NCBI GenBank assembly: GCA_004194705.1
Contig: SADC01001283.1
Location: 62,001 to 126,000 of the forward strand
Length of the DNA: 64,000 nucleotides
From: Ditylenchus dipsaci
Lineage: Eukaryota; Nematoda; Chromadorea; Rhabditida; Anguinidae
Direction of reading: 5' to 3'
Shown here: positions 45,501 through 56,380 of the stretch, piece after piece
How positions within the stretch are numbered: the first letter of the stretch is position 1
Layout: each line of letters begins with the position of its first letter
Position numbers and translations under genes: made by a program
The notes under the pieces: generated by a model
Told to the model about the DNA's origin: nothing
Database searches by the model: none
What the model saw: only the letters and a program-made list of their open reading frames with translations

Positions 45501-46970
45501 TGCTAAAGCAGGACGACTATGCACCCTGCTTTTCAATTTAATTTGAGCCAATAGCCAAATTTATTCCCTCATTTTTAAATACACCATCCTGTAGATCGAT
45601 TCAAGTATGCAAAATACACAGTAATACCAAACACACAGAGTCATGACATTTTAGGCATTCTCACACTAACCATTGTCATAAATCCTCTCAATCAGGAGAT
45701 TGAACACATGCTTAAAATTCCTCACCGTAAGTTTTGTTAAAAGCTACCCACCAAATCAACAAACACAAAACTTTAGATTTTGGTTGGAAACGAATACTTC
45801 TTCGCTCCAGTACACTTTTGGCAATAGTATTTTCGGCAGAAACTGTGCCTTCTTTTGGCCCTATACTTAATTTGATTGGTGGAACCACAGTGGCATTCAC
45901 CTCAGCCATCATGCCTTGTCTCTTCTACCTTTATTTGCATGCCCAGGAAAAAAGGGTCAATGAGAAAATAAGGAAAGGTGTACACTCCAAGCATAGAATA
46001 CCCACTTTCAACCAGTTGGTTTAACTAATTTGTATTTTATTATGGTTTACGAAATGCTTTTAGAATCCTTGAAAGAACTCCACCACTGGTGCTTGGAATA
46101 AATATTTTTGTTATTGGTAAGTCATGGAAAATTGTAGGTTATGGTTTGACCTGTTGTCACTTTTTACACTTTACCCATGAGATACCAGCTTCTCCACTCT
46201 ATTTTTGAAAAATTCAAAAATTTTAAAGTTTTTAATTTGAACGTAAAAATTGCTAGAAATTAATAAAAAAGGTTTTGGGACTTTTAGCCCTGTTTGTGAC
46301 ATTCTTTGAGTTCGCGCCTTTATAAATTTAAGTTTTGGCTGTTACTAATTTGCAACATCAAATTACTGACATCCATCGCTAAATTATTTAAAATTCCTTT
46401 TTTCTACAATTCTAATGTAAATGTCATTAAATTTTTCTACAAACACGTAGCTTATGTTAGCCGCGACCACAAAATGTCTTACGAACTTTTTCAAGGGTCT
46501 GGGACATATATTCGGGTACTTTTTAACATGGTGTTACAATGAAAATTTTCAGGGAGAGGGGGGGGTGTCGCTGCTACAAACGTTAAGTTTGCCAAAAAAA
46601 ATATTTTTTAGCAAATTATTTTTGTATAAAAAGTTTCAAAATAAATTTTCTAATATTTTTCATTGGAAAACGGCTTTAGCTCCAATATGCTCCTAAATTA
46701 TTAGTTTTGCACTTGGCCATGGTAAATATAGATGCGGCAAAACAGTAAATAAAGTTCGATTAAATTTTAGTTGTGGCTGTGATTTGCGGCATCGCAACCA
46801 CCCAGTCAGCCGTTGTGGAACTGGCAACTAGCAGTTTCAGTGTGCCTTGCTACCTATCCAGCTCCTCACCTAACAATCAGGATTCTGTCTCACATGCTGT
46901 GCATTGCTGTGGACATCATCAAAATGTTTCTCGCTATGGAAGCAGCAGTTTCTGTCCAGCTATTTCTTAG
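36588..46970 (+). CDS. Amino-acid transporter, Aa_trans (SLC32/36/38-like) family
   Basis: This is a multipass secondary transporter of amino acids. Exons: 36588-36780, 36840-37063, 39861-39989, 40046-40111, 40165-40337, 41522-41766, 44539-44673, 45655-45726, 45777-46023 (3' limit uncertain), 46064-46116 and 46771-46970. Nearly all junction phases agree. Family marks: [15 protein letters not shown] then [12 protein letters not shown] in helix 1, [14 protein letters not shown] in the middle, [30 protein letters not shown], and a C-terminal SFSVPCYL. A cytoplasmic N-tail of about 100 residues precedes helix 1. Three exons (near 37030, 40058 and 40183) each need one extra base in a G, A or T run to stay in frame, and the 45777/46064 junction does not fit in phase, so the copy is either mis-assembled or newly broken. 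Large introns hold foldbacks and the RPB7 locus. Confidence 0.88.
37356..37603. mobile_element. Foldback in transporter intron 2
   Basis: Arms CAGCTTGGTCTCCTTC and complement, with inner TTAGGC-type modules (GCGTATGTTAGGAAGG and CCTAACATACGCTGG). It is related to 32283-32701. Confidence 0.75.
38738..39752. mobile_element. Two nested palindromes in transporter intron 2
   Basis: Outer arms 38738-38870 and 39640-39752 pair (GTAGCGCGGA, CTATCAATCGG). The inner palindrome 39180-39640 pairs almost fully around AATAAATATT. Its phrase AGCAAATCGACCATGCTGAAC also occurs at 59780-59810, so the inner unit is dispersed. Confidence 0.75.
41018..41204. mobile_element. Tigger-like MITE, 187 bp
   Basis: TA-flanked ends CAGTCAACTCCCGATTTAG and complement. 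Internal GGTTTAGTGTACAC repeats. It is very close in sequence to the MITE at 60905-61042, so both are probably recent. It lies in transporter intron 5. Confidence 0.9.
42547..43546 (+). CDS. POLR2G: RNA polymerase II subunit RPB7 exons, interrupted
   Basis: RPB7 pairs with RPB4 to form the stalk of RNA polymerase II. Exons: 42547-42576 (GLAGSIIQP), 42626-42663 continued at 43091-43131 ([13 protein letters not shown], then [14 protein letters not shown]), 43187-43242 ([16 protein letters not shown]), 43306-43368 ([15 protein letters not shown]) and 43415-43546 ([15 protein letters not shown] to MEDYLGL, then stop). Together they cover the C-terminal two thirds, including the S1/OB domain. The exon at 42626 is split by a 420-base palindromic insertion that would disrupt the protein. 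A segment at 42438-42500 (HLYLGPE) may be the N-terminal HPRYFGP exon but contains a stop. The gene lies in intron 6 of the transporter, same strand. As read it is a pseudogene. Confidence 0.85.
42664..43090. mobile_element. Palindromic insertion in an RPB7 exon, 7-bp TSD
   Basis: CAAGGCG occurs at 42657-42663 and 43084-43090 around about 420 bases with inverted ends of about 115 bases (TCGTACTCCTTCGGAATGG and complement, plus CCATGTCCTTGGGATGGCAA). Removing the insert and one duplicate restores a continuous exon. No splice sites at its borders would let it be skipped. Confidence 0.8.
43550..43828 (+). other. Open frame with PHAEIP-type repeats 3' of RPB7
   Basis: A 92-residue open frame follows the RPB7 stop. 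It contains a short tandem (ACACCCCGCCGAAA units, 43650-43700) and ends with [16 protein letters not shown] and [14 protein letters not shown], then a stop and an AATAAA at 43842. The C-terminal part looks like real protein but was not recognised. It may be a captured exon of another gene. Confidence 0.35.
45341..45528. mobile_element. hAT-like MITE, CAGGGTACAC ends
   Basis: Ends CAGGGTACACACAGG and CAGGGTGCATAGTCG (complement). The flanks CTTTTGAG and CTTTTCAA agree in six of eight. The interior repeats AAAAGCAGGAAT. It lies in transporter intron 7. Confidence 0.65.
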
Positions 46971-47454
46971 TCGAGATATAGTGCAGAGTTTCAACATGGA
47001 TATTAAATAAACGATCTCGGAAATGTTTGTGTGTCTACCGGTGAAAAATTATCAAAACTAGCGGTGAAAATAAAATAGTTTAAAATGTCTGTTTTGTGCT
47101 ATAAAATCAAAAAAACAATCAAACGACATGAGATTTTGGATAGATTGACATGTCCATCGCCCATTTCTGGAAGTTGGGTGAATGACTTGAAATTCTTCAA
47201 ATTCAAATTGATCTGCCTGGGCACTGGGTACTTGCGGTATACCACATTATCGAGTACATTAGGGCTCTATAAGCTTAATAGATTGATGTTGAAAATTTTG
47301 TCATTGCAATTGCTCTCAATTTGATATAGCTGATATCAAAAATTGAATTTTATTTCTAAGTTTTAGGATTTGTAAAGAGGACTTCGGCCAGGGATATAAA
47401 ACCAGTTAAATCCCACCTAATAACTATCAAATTACTAGTGGTAAGTCATCGAAT
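46971..47454. other. Intergenic stretch between convergent genes
   Basis: The transporter ends before this stretch and RPN10 ends beyond it on the other strand. An ORF at 47085-47324 has no recognisable domain. Polyadenylation-like ATTAAATAAACG lies near 47005. Confidence 0.35.
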
Positions 47455-47580
47455 GCGTGTGGCAATTAGGTGGTGTCAAGTGATGTGCCAGCGGAAAAAC
47501 ATGTGCACCCGTCACTGTCGAGGCTCAAACCTATGACCTAAGTGGACCGTAAGCCACTATCCACTCGGCCATCATGTCAC
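47455..47580 (-). repeat. tRNA-derived sequence (Ser/Leu-like)
   Basis: The minus strand has a strong A box (TGGCCGAGTGGATAG) and a B box (GGTTTGAGCC), as in class II tRNAs. The acceptor ends GTGACAT and CAGTGAC do not pair, so it is a pseudo-tRNA or SINE head. Confidence 0.6.
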
Positions 47581-47823
47581 TTTAGCACGCGAACTTGTCA
47601 TCAGGGTGCTATACTCAACGATTTATAAAAAACGAAAATTGGCAAAAAAACCCCCACAGAAACTGTCGTTTCACGTTCTCTGAGGATGTCAACATGAATT
47701 TTTCGCGGATTCCTAGCCATGCCATGTGGCACCAATATGCTTGCTTCTCAAACAATTTATTGGAGTTAAATAAACAAAGGTGAGCGAAAGGGCATATAAA
47801 TACTCCTCAAAACCGTCAATAAA

Positions 47824-50800
47824 TTATTGCTTGTCTTCTTCGCCTTCCTTTTTGTTGTCTGCCTAAATCAAACCACCCTAAATTTTATTTTTAGTCTATT
47901 CCCAGAATCTACCTGTTTGTCTTTCTTGTTGCTAGTAGTGCCAGGGATCTGATCCACCAATTGTTTCAACAGCTCTGGATTCTCCATGAGTTGGCCTAAA
48001 TCACACAAACCAATTAATTCAAAGTTCTAAGCCCAAGCACACGAACCAAAGCAGTAGAGTGCTGTTTGTGGTTGTCGTGCTCCTCTCCATCAGCTTCCAT
48101 TGGAGTGGGGGCAGGTGTGCCACCAGTGCCGCTATTGCTGGCTGTAGAGCCAGTAGCTGCTTCTTTGATGTTCACTGCAAATTGAATTGGTTGTAGGGAA
48201 TTGAAAAAACTAACTTTTTTTTACAAAACTAGCCCAAAAGTAGCGATTCCCCTTACAAATGAAAAGCTGACTCAGCATGATAACTGTACGTCGATAAATG
48301 TAGTATTTCTCTTATATTATACAAGAAACTCGACAGTTATCAACTTTTATCCTAATTTATCGGTGAATTAACCGTTTTTAATTTTTAACAACCCTAGTGA
48401 AAACAACGGGGGGGGGGGTTACCAAGGCATTTGGCAGGGAAAAACAGTTATCGTATTCACTCTATTAACTCGCCACCTTCTAAAAAACTCACCACCTCTA
48501 ATAAGTCCCCACCCTACGGACCCCATATCTCAGCCTAAAGCAAACATTTAGCAATTCTGTTTTTTGCGTTTTCTTAGTTATTACTAGATTACCTAATTCC
48601 AGTTTTCAAGCTGTTGTTGAGCACCCGAAAATCTCAAAATCAACCACAAATTTTCCGATTTTTCAGAGGTTGAAAAATAACTCCCCATGGGGAGTTAATA
48701 GAGTGAATACGATATATCAAAAAAATATCCTTTTTACACAGCTTCGCCCTTTCACATGTCATTCAGTAAAATTTCTTACATTCAGGCGGATCAGACATGG
48801 ACATGCGCAAAGCCCATTGGATCTGCAATAAAAAACTACCCTTCTTAAAAAACAAAAAAATTGCTATACAGTCGAACCTTGCTAGCACATCACCCTGGGG
48901 ACCGACGAAAGGTGACGGTTTAGCGGGCGTGACGGTTTACCAAGGGTTTCGTATATTTGATGGCAAACGTTCACAATAAAAACGTTTTTTTCAAATAAAT
49001 ATCAATTTGAACAAAAAAAAAATCGAAAATGGGAAAAAAATCTGTAAGTTTGCTTTGTTTCAGATTCTTTTTGCACTCCTTTATGTTAAAATTAATAGTT
49101 TAGATGACGCGTAACTGGTTATCAGTGTCAAGTTGTTTGTTTTAGAAATCTTCTGTGTGTGTGTATATAGTAGGACAAATTCTCACAAGAGGTGGCAGAT
49201 TTTTAGGAGCGCCCTTTTCGCCGGGAGCATTTTTACGCTTCGTTCTTTAGAAAACGGGGCTCTATATGTGTTCACGCGGAGGCCGAGAAAAAAAATGCCT
49301 TGGCCCCTGTTGTTTTTTTCGAATTCTTTTTTAACTACGCCTTGGTCCCCAAGCTGATTTTTTCGAAATTTTTTTTTCTTAAATGCAGGGGTGATAATCG
49401 TACTTATTAATCAGATTTGTACTTATTTTCGAATCCCGAATCTTATGAAAATAAAATGTACTTATTAATCAGATATGTACTTATTTTCGACTTGTGTACT
49501 CCTTTTGTGCTTATTTTTCAAATTTTGGAATTTTTAGTGCTAATATCAATCGCCATGTCTCAGCCTCGAAGGAAGAACGTTTACAAGGCAGATTTCGCAA
49601 GAGAGTTTAAAGGTATCAGAAAAGGAAAGGACGACAACCACGCTCACTGTATCCCGTGCAACGATGACATCAATCTGGGAAATATGGGCAAAGCGGCGAT
49701 TCGAGTGCACCAAGAGAAGCCGAAGCATAAAGAAAATGCCAAGGCCGCCGACACTACAAGGTTTGTTAGCTTTCAATGCTTTTGCTATTAGCTTATGCTT
49801 TCAGAGCTATCTCAAACTTCATGCCAAGGCGTAATGCGCCACTGCCATCGATGACAAAACCGCTGCCGCTGAAGGAGCCTGGGCGTTTCACGTCGCAACT
49901 CACAATCAATCTTTGCCTCAACTGACTGCTGCTCATCAGACGCTCTCTTCCGCACAATGTTCTCTGACTCAGAAGGGGCCAAGAAATTCGGGTGTGGGCG
50001 ACTGAAAACAAAAGCAATTCTCACAAGTTTTGTTAGTGTTTATTTTTACTTGTTGATTTTTGTGAGCTTAGGTGTGCTGGCACCATACTCAGTCAACAGT
50101 CTTCTGAAGGAACTGGGTGAACAGCCGTTTTCAATCTCGACTGATGCTTCGAATCACAAGGAAATCAAGTTGTTTCCGCTCGTCATAAGGTGCGGATTTT
50201 TTAATTTTGGACTTTTATATATGCTCTTTCAGGTTCTTCAATGCTGACAAGGGAGTCCAAGTCCGCCTTCTCGATATGAAAGATTTGCCTGGGGAGGATT
50301 CTCAGCTGGTGGCCGACTTTATTGCACACATTATGGAGAAGCATGGACTCAAGTGGAACAATCTAGTCTCTTTGTGCGCCGACAATGCTCCAGTGAACTT
50401 TGGTGGCCGCAAATGCAAGGTCCGAATAACGTCTTCAAGAAGCTGCTCGTCAAGAAGAAGAATTTGATTCCTGTTGGATGCCCGGCTCATATCTTCCACA
50501 ATTCAGCTCAGAAGGGTGCCGATCGTCTTCCGGTGGACATCGAAACGTTCGTTTTCAAACTGGCCAGCTCCTTCAAGGGATCAACAAGCAGGCATGAGAA
50601 TCTGAAGGATGTGTGCGACCTTCTCGAGGTTTTTGTGTTTCTTATTGTGTTTAGTGTTTCACATGCTGTTTTTAGGTAAACTACGAGACGATTCCGACGC
50701 ATGGACCAACTCGCTGGCTGACATTGGGAAAGGTGATCGACAAAGTTTTGAGACTTTGGGATCCGCTGACTGCACTGTTCGGATTTGCCAACAAATCGCC

Positions 50801-53800
50801 TATCTTCCTGGAGAACTTCTTCGCTTCCGTGGAATCGCTGCCAGTTCTCCAATTTCTTCAGAGTGTTTTAGTAATCTTTGAAAAACCGCTTCTTCAACTT
50901 CAGGTTTCTTTTCTCTTTATTCAGTTTGTTAATATTTTGCTATGCTTTCAAAAATCTACAGCTCTTTTACCGGAACTCATTGGATTCTTTGACTCATTAA
51001 AGCAAAAGATCGTGTACCTTAAAGCAATGGAATTCTTCGGAGCGGCAACTGCTACTTCTCTCGGTCGATTGGACGTGCAAGTGAAGGAAAGGTTGAGCGC
51101 ATGTTTCCTGGTTCGTTTTTGTTATTCCTGTGTTTTGTAACTCCTTCCTTCAGGAATTCTACACGACGGTTATTGAATACATTGACAAGTGGTTTCACGT
51201 GGAGTTCCTGCCGACCAACATCTCCTGGATTATGTTGAAGACGAAGTCCATCGACTACACCGAGGTGCTGGAGCTGGCAAAGCAAGTGGCACCAGAAATC
51301 GCAGAGAAGGATGAGCTTTTCAATGAAGATGTGGAAGTGAACCGGATGCTACGACAAATCACAGACGAAGTCTTCGAAGCTGATCCAGCGGAAGCAAAGT
51401 GGCAAAATATTTTCAAGGTAAGCGAGAATTCTCCTTCTTTTTCAAGGCAACGACTTTTACTTCTTTTTTAGGGCAACGACTCGCTTTTCAATCTCTACCG
51501 TCTCGTCAGCATCATCCTCTCAATCCAGTTGGCCAATGCGTTCGTCGAGAGAGTCTTTTCTTTGTGCAAAGCGCAGTGGACGGATGTTAGAAATTTGCTC
51601 CAGGTGGAAACGGTAAAGGCTCTCCCACAAGTGCGGGTGAACTTCGATATCAACTGTTCTGATGTCTACAAGCTTCTCATGAACGATGGAGAACTCCGAC
51701 AGAAAATTCAAGATGGTCAAAAATGGGAATGATTATGATTTTTTTTGTTTAAAAATGTTATGTTTGTATGTAAAAATGGTGAATAAACGATTTTTGAGCG
51801 ATTTTAGCGTGTTTTGGGAAATGTACTTATTTTCGGGGTCAAAATTCGATTTTTTTAAAAATGTACTTATTTTCGAAAATTTTCATTATCATCCCTGCTT
51901 AAATGTCTCAGAAATCATTTAAGTGCACTCATTATGTTAGACATTTAAATTTACGAGACTACTGTGAGATTGCATAGACTGTTATATCATCCGTAGGTTG
52001 GCCGCTGAGCGAACAAAAAACAGCACACTTTTCACTGTATAAGATTAAATGAGTTGTAGGTTTGTATAATAAACTATAAAATTCAAGCACCAGAACTAAA
52101 TCCCTTCCAAATTGATGATTTTTGATACATTAAGACAACGAAAAAAATTGCAAAAAAACAACAGGCCTTCATCCCCCTGTTGGAGGGATGAAGACAGGAG
52201 GGATGAAGGCATATTTTATCGGCGTCCGCGTAATGGAGTAAAATATGCGAGGTGACTGGCTATCGAGGGTAATTTTGTTTGCCGGTAATGGATCAAGGGT
52301 GAAGAGTTAGCGGGGGTGACGGGTTATCGAAGTGACTGGTTAGCGGAGATGAAATTTATTAGACTTCTTTGCCGGCCAACCAAATTTGTTTTAGCGACGT
52401 GTTAGAGGGGTGACGTGTTATCGAAGTGACGCGTTAGCGAGGTTCGATTGTAATACGGACTTGCTCCTCTTCAGTCATAGCACCCGGATCCATGCTGTCA
52501 ATTTTGAGTGGAGTGGACAGAAGTGATCCACCAGTAGCTGCTCCAGAGCTAGTGTTAGGTGCCTTGAATAACCCAATTTATTATCTACTATAGTCAAACC
52601 TCGTTTAACCGCATCCCTCAAGTTCGTTCTCGCCTAGGGCCTGACAGACTTTTTTATCACGATTTTCAATTTTTTTGCCGAATGCGATTTGTCAGTCTAG
52701 TCCGAAAAATTGCAAGGATTCTGATTTTGCATGTCCTTTTTCCCGAATTTCTTTTATATTGCCATAAAAACTCGCTCGATTTTTTAACAGGATTACAGTC
52801 GACTCTCGATTTAACATACACCCAAAAAGTTCGCTCCCGCCTAGGGTCCGACACTTTTTTTAACTCACTTTTCGGCATTTTTTACTTATTCTGTTTTGAC
52901 AAGCAAGCAAGGATTCCGATTTTTCTGATCGTTTTTCAGAATCATAAAATATTTACATCTAAAAAGCATAACCTCGATTTAACATACACCTGTTTTGGAT
53001 TTAGGCGTATGCTAAATCGAGGTTTTGCTTTTTTAGATGTAAATATTTTATGATTCTAAAAAAAGGATGGTCAAAATCGGAGTCCTTGCGATATTTGGGA
53101 CCAGACTGTCAAAACAGAATAAGTAAAAAATGTCGAAAAGTGAGCTAAAAAAAGTGTCGGACCCTAGGCGGGAACGAACTTTTTGGGTGTATGTTAAATC
53201 GAGAGTCGACTGTAATCTTAAATAACAGTTGATTGAGGATTGCGGGTCTTTATGTCAAAATAAAAGGTTTTTAGAAAACGACCGGCAAAATCTTTTTCGC
53301 ACTGGACTAGAAAATCACATTTGGCAAAAAGTTTCAAAAGTGGGTTTAAAAAGTGTCGGACACTATGCGGGAACGAACTTTTGAGATGTCGGTTGAACGA
53401 GAGTTGGCTGCACACACATGTGCCTGAAGCAGTACAATACCTGAACATTTGGTTGGTCCACCTCCATTTCTTGACCAGCATTTGCAACTGGCTGGATAGC
53501 TGCTGCATCCGCACCCCCATCTTGGTGTTGGCGTTGTCGCTGCTCCTCCAAAGAAACTCGAAGAGCCTGCAATTTTATTTTTAAAATTGGGTATTTTTCA
53601 GAAAGTGGAGTACCAGGGCCAGCTCAGGATCATCATCAGCATCCATCCCCATGTCAAACTCCCCACCTCCAGTGCCATCCTCATTGCGGCAGATGGGGGA
53701 GGATAGCAGAGCTTCAAACAATTTGGTGTCTCCAGGCACAACAACCACGTTAGAACCAGAACCTTCACTAAATTAGGAACAATAAATATGCGTGAAAGGT

Positions 53801-55901
53801 TTTTACTAAAAGAAACTAAAACACCACAAAATGATGTTTTGTTCAGTTTTTAACACTTTTAACATGTAGAAAAAAAAAGAAAAAAAATTAAAGCGCAGCC
53901 GACCGTTTTTCGAAAAAAAATTGACTCCTTCGACTTTGTGAAAAAACCGTCTAGCGAATGACACTATTTGAATGAAAAGTTTCAAGAAATTTTTTGAAAC
54001 TTACGTTCCATTGAGAGTTTCCACAAAGTTCAGAATACACTGATTATTTTCTCGAGTGGCTTCTCCAAAAAGCACAAAGTCTACTTTGACATTTTCTTTC
54101 TTCAGTTTTTTGGCCAATTTCAGGAACTGGAATTACAAAATACAGTCAACAATTGAAAAAATAATCCAAAAATTCTAGAACTACCTCTCCACTGTCATAT
54201 TCATGCACCAGATCATCCAATGGACTTCCTACAAAAACCACAATTCTTGTCTTGTGGTTGCGGTTGGGCCGGTTTTTCAAAACCAAATGGGCTGTTTTTA
54301 TTCCACGCGTAATTTCAGCAACTCCCTGAATTTATTAGGAGGTGATTGTGGTAAGTGAAAGGTAAAAGGTTGGTTTTACATCAATCTTGACTTGGTGCAA
54401 TCGGGACAATACTTTTCTGTCTTCTTGAGTCATGGACGAGAGCACATCGATGGTTCTGGAATAGATTGCAAGTACAGTCTACCCTCAATATAGTGACACC
54501 TCCCCCATCGCTCAAGTTCATTCACATTCTTTTACCTCTATTTTCGAAAATGATCAAATTGAAACTTCCCGGCGAATCCGTGAATTTTCCCGGCCAATTT
54601 GTAAAATTCGTGATTAACTGATGAAATGAGCTTTGAAAAAGTTCAAGGAAAAAGTTTTCAAGTAGACCAAATCTTTGAAAAAATTGCTCTATTCAAATAC
54701 CATTTACTCCAACTTTTCAAACCCTCATTGGGTCAGTTAAAAATCTGTAGGAAAGCTGAGATCCTGGGCTACACGCTGGACAAAAATCAAAGAAAAAAAT
54801 TGATAAGAAGACCATCAAGAGTAAAAGCTTTTACAAATTTGCCTGTAAAATTTACGGATTTGCCGGAAGACTTCACATTTTTGAAGAACTGTTACCAAAC
54901 CTGATTGTCAGATTCATCAGAAAAATCGTAAAGATTCCTGTTTTGCCGGTCCTTTTTGTAAATCGCATCAGTTTTGCCATAAATACCACTGCCTCTCGAT
55001 TTTATTTGAAAAAAATTCTTTTCGGAAAAATATTGCCATTCAGAAAAAAAGGTCGGTAAAATAGAAGTCTTTGCAATTCTTCTGAATAGACTCACGTTTT
55101 CGAAAATAGAAATTAGAGGTAAACGGATTTTTTTTTGGAAAATCCTTCAAAGCCTGTTTTTTGCCCTATTTTTTAATTTTAATCCATTTTCGAATTTCCC
55201 TTTGGAAATTGTTTTAAACTTTTGCAAACCCAATTACATCCAAAATTTTCGGGACGCAACCAACTCGCCAACAAAAAAGCCAAGAGCAAAACTTGCCAAC
55301 AAAGAACACGCCGAAGAAAAATTCGATTAAACGGCCCCCCCCCTATTGCCGGTCCCAAGGAGGGCAGTTAAAACGGATTTGTCGTTAGCGAGTTTTTCGT
55401 TGACGAGTTTTGCCGTCGGCGAGTTTTCCCCGTTTGCAAGTTTTGTCCGTTGATGAGCTTCCGCGTTGGCGAGATTCTCCGTTAGTGAGTTTTTTTGGCG
55501 TCAGCAAGTTTTGGCGTTGGCGAGTATTTCGCGTTGGCGAGTTATGGCGTTGGCGAGTCGGTTGCGTCCCAAATTTTTTATTATTCACAACTTATCCATT
55601 TTTGTAACCTTTACTTTCCATTTTAAATCCATGAACTTACTTAGCCATAGAAAGTAGGCCAATTGCGTTTTCCGGGTTGCTGCGCAGTTTGAACTGGATG
55701 AGAACCCGAATCGCCTAAAACTACATTAGGAAAAGCATTTTTTCGAAAATGTGCACCTCTTGTTGACACTGAAGTCTGTTTGGTGACATATCTCCGTTGC
55801 GCATGTATTCCGAGTTGTCCAGACTAAACATTTGTAATATAGCCATATTATTTGAAAGCGCAAGAATTGAGCTACCAAATCATTGTGCTTTCCTGAACCA
55901 T
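47824..55901 (-). CDS. PSMD4: 26S proteasome ubiquitin receptor RPN10/PSMD4
   Basis: RPN10 binds ubiquitin chains and joins the lid and base of the 26S proteasome. All 13 exons fit in phase: 55876-55901, 55757-55823, 55641-55714, 54380-54455, 54185-54325, 54005-54126, 53614-53767, 53441-53566, 52461-52562, 48780-48822, 48043-48174, 47913-47995 and 47824-47862, giving 394 residues (377 in human). Residues 1-190 form the vWA domain (start [27 protein letters not shown]). PELAL and [12 protein letters not shown] (about 216-232) are the first ubiquitin-interacting motif, and MTEEEQ then [11 protein letters not shown] (about 290-308) the second. The tail is [14 protein letters not shown] and a lysine-rich end. 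No frame is broken. The donor of exon 9 (GTCCGT) is weak. Introns 3, 8 and 9 are swollen by transposons. Confidence 0.95.
48451..48712. mobile_element. MITE, ACCGTATTT family (variant ends)
   Basis: TA-flanked; TCGTATTCACTCTATTAACT and complement. The interior has CTAATAAGTCCCCACCC and TCTCAGCCTAAAGCAAACAT like the copies at 56425 and 61943. It lies in RPN10 intron 10, next to a poly-G tract. Confidence 0.85.
49386..51897 (+). mobile_element. hAT transposon with perfect TSD CTTAAATG (inner layer)
   Basis: CTTAAATG is exactly repeated at 49378-49385 and 51898-51905. Ends CAGGGGTGATAATCG and CAGGGATGATAATG (complement). Both subterminal parts repeat ATGTACTTATTTTCGAA. One transposase gene lies inside. 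The perfect duplication points to a fairly recent insertion. Confidence 0.92.
49555..51732 (+). pseudogene. hAT transposase, frameshifted
   Basis: Exon 1 (49555-49760) encodes a BED-like finger (CIPCND, HQEKPKH). Later exons, starting at 49805 and after AG at about 50071, 50233, 50676, 51154 and 51471, give the catalytic RNase-H-like fold with [11 protein letters not shown] (first Asp), [11 protein letters not shown] (second Asp), [12 protein letters not shown], and the C-terminal dimerisation region [15 protein letters not shown] holding the Glu. Stop at 51732. Three places (about 49862, 49915 and 50412) need one extra base in a run of A or T for the frame to continue. Otherwise the sequence is well kept, with higher GC than its surroundings. 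Confidence 0.85.
52593..53410. mobile_element. Tigger-like element filling RPN10 intron 8
   Basis: Ends GTCAAACCTCGTTTAACCGC and GCCAACTCTCGTTCAACCG (complement). The interior carries AAGTTCGTTCTCGCCTAGGG on one side and the reverse on the other. A second element of the same type is inserted at 52796-53212. Confidence 0.75.
52796..53212. mobile_element. Tigger-like MITE inside another one
   Basis: TA-flanked CAGTCGACTCTCGATTTAAC and complement. A smaller palindrome at 52925-53055 (CCTCGATTTAACATACACC) in its centre may be a third layer. The element is a nearly complete hairpin. Confidence 0.85.
54475..55130. mobile_element. Worn Tigger-like palindrome in RPN10 intron 3
   Basis: Left end CAGTCTACCCTCAATATAG after TA. 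CCTCTATTTTCGAAAATG pairs with CGTTTTCGAAAATAG-AATTAGAGG at 55094-55120. No clear right terminus remains. Confidence 0.5.
55375..55565 (+). repeat. Minisatellite, unit near TTGGCGAGTTTT
   Basis: About 13 imperfect units of 12-15 bases (GCGAGTTTT core), in RPN10 intron 3. Short open frames across it are repeats, not genes. Confidence 0.8.
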
Positions 55902-56380
55902 TTTTGCAAATATTTTCGGTTTCTACAGACCTCAAAGTGGATGAAATGAACTAAAAAGTGTTTAGTTAAAAAAAGATGTGATAATTTACAAAGAAACAAG
56001 TAAAACACAGTTTTGATGACAATGTAAATTTATTTGCATTATAAAACACTTCTTAGCCGAAACCCGGCAATTTAAAACTGGATTTTGTTTAAAAGAGAAT
56101 TTAAATGACTCAGCTCGGCTTGACTAAAAGTCTTCTGAAAAATAAATCTATTTGGTAAAAAGAGAATTTTCTTTCAAAAAGCTACAACCCTAGGCCGATA
56201 TGACCACTTTGGTAGACATATTACCATAAAATATGACCATTTACCAGACTAATAAAGCAATACAGTATAGTAAAAATTGCTGAGGTGACCAAAGCAAAAT
56301 AAGGGTGGCCGTGTCGAGTGAATAATTACCAAAAATAGTTATAAGGTGATTCAAAAGGTGAGAAATTTGAAGGTGTGGTA
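55902..56380. other. Upstream region of RPN10
   Basis: This should contain the RPN10 promoter and 5' UTR on the minus strand. No core motif could be assigned. No ORF of interest. Confidence 0.35.

Larger units (their letters stand above)
49230..52240. mobile_element. CCTTGGTCCCCAAG foldback, split by a hAT (middle layer)
   Basis: The left part holds TATATGTGTTCACGCGGAGG and CCTTGGTCCCCAAGCTG; the right part holds GTTGGCCGCTGAGCGAAC and TATCGGCGTCCGCG. Without the hAT the sequence runs collinear with the foldback at 28565-28990. Confidence 0.75.
48869..52450. mobile_element. Tigger-like element in RPN10 intron 9 (outer layer of a nest)
   Basis: TA-flanked (48867-48868, 52451-52452); CAGTCGAACCTTGCTAGCAC and, complemented, CAATCGAACCTCGCTAACGC. 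Subterminal GGTGACGG-TTAGCG units occur on both sides. Its interior is interrupted by the foldback at 49230-52240. Confidence 0.85.

Noticed and set aside
46813..47010. Alternative frame at the end of the transporter
   Set aside because: The other frame carries the family's C-terminal SFSVPCYL motif and fits the splice phase.
47085..47324. Small gene between transporter and RPN10
   Set aside because: No domain, AT-driven composition, no supporting splice or start context.
55385..55657. Basic repeat protein on either strand
   Set aside because: Translation of a minisatellite in an RPN10 intron.
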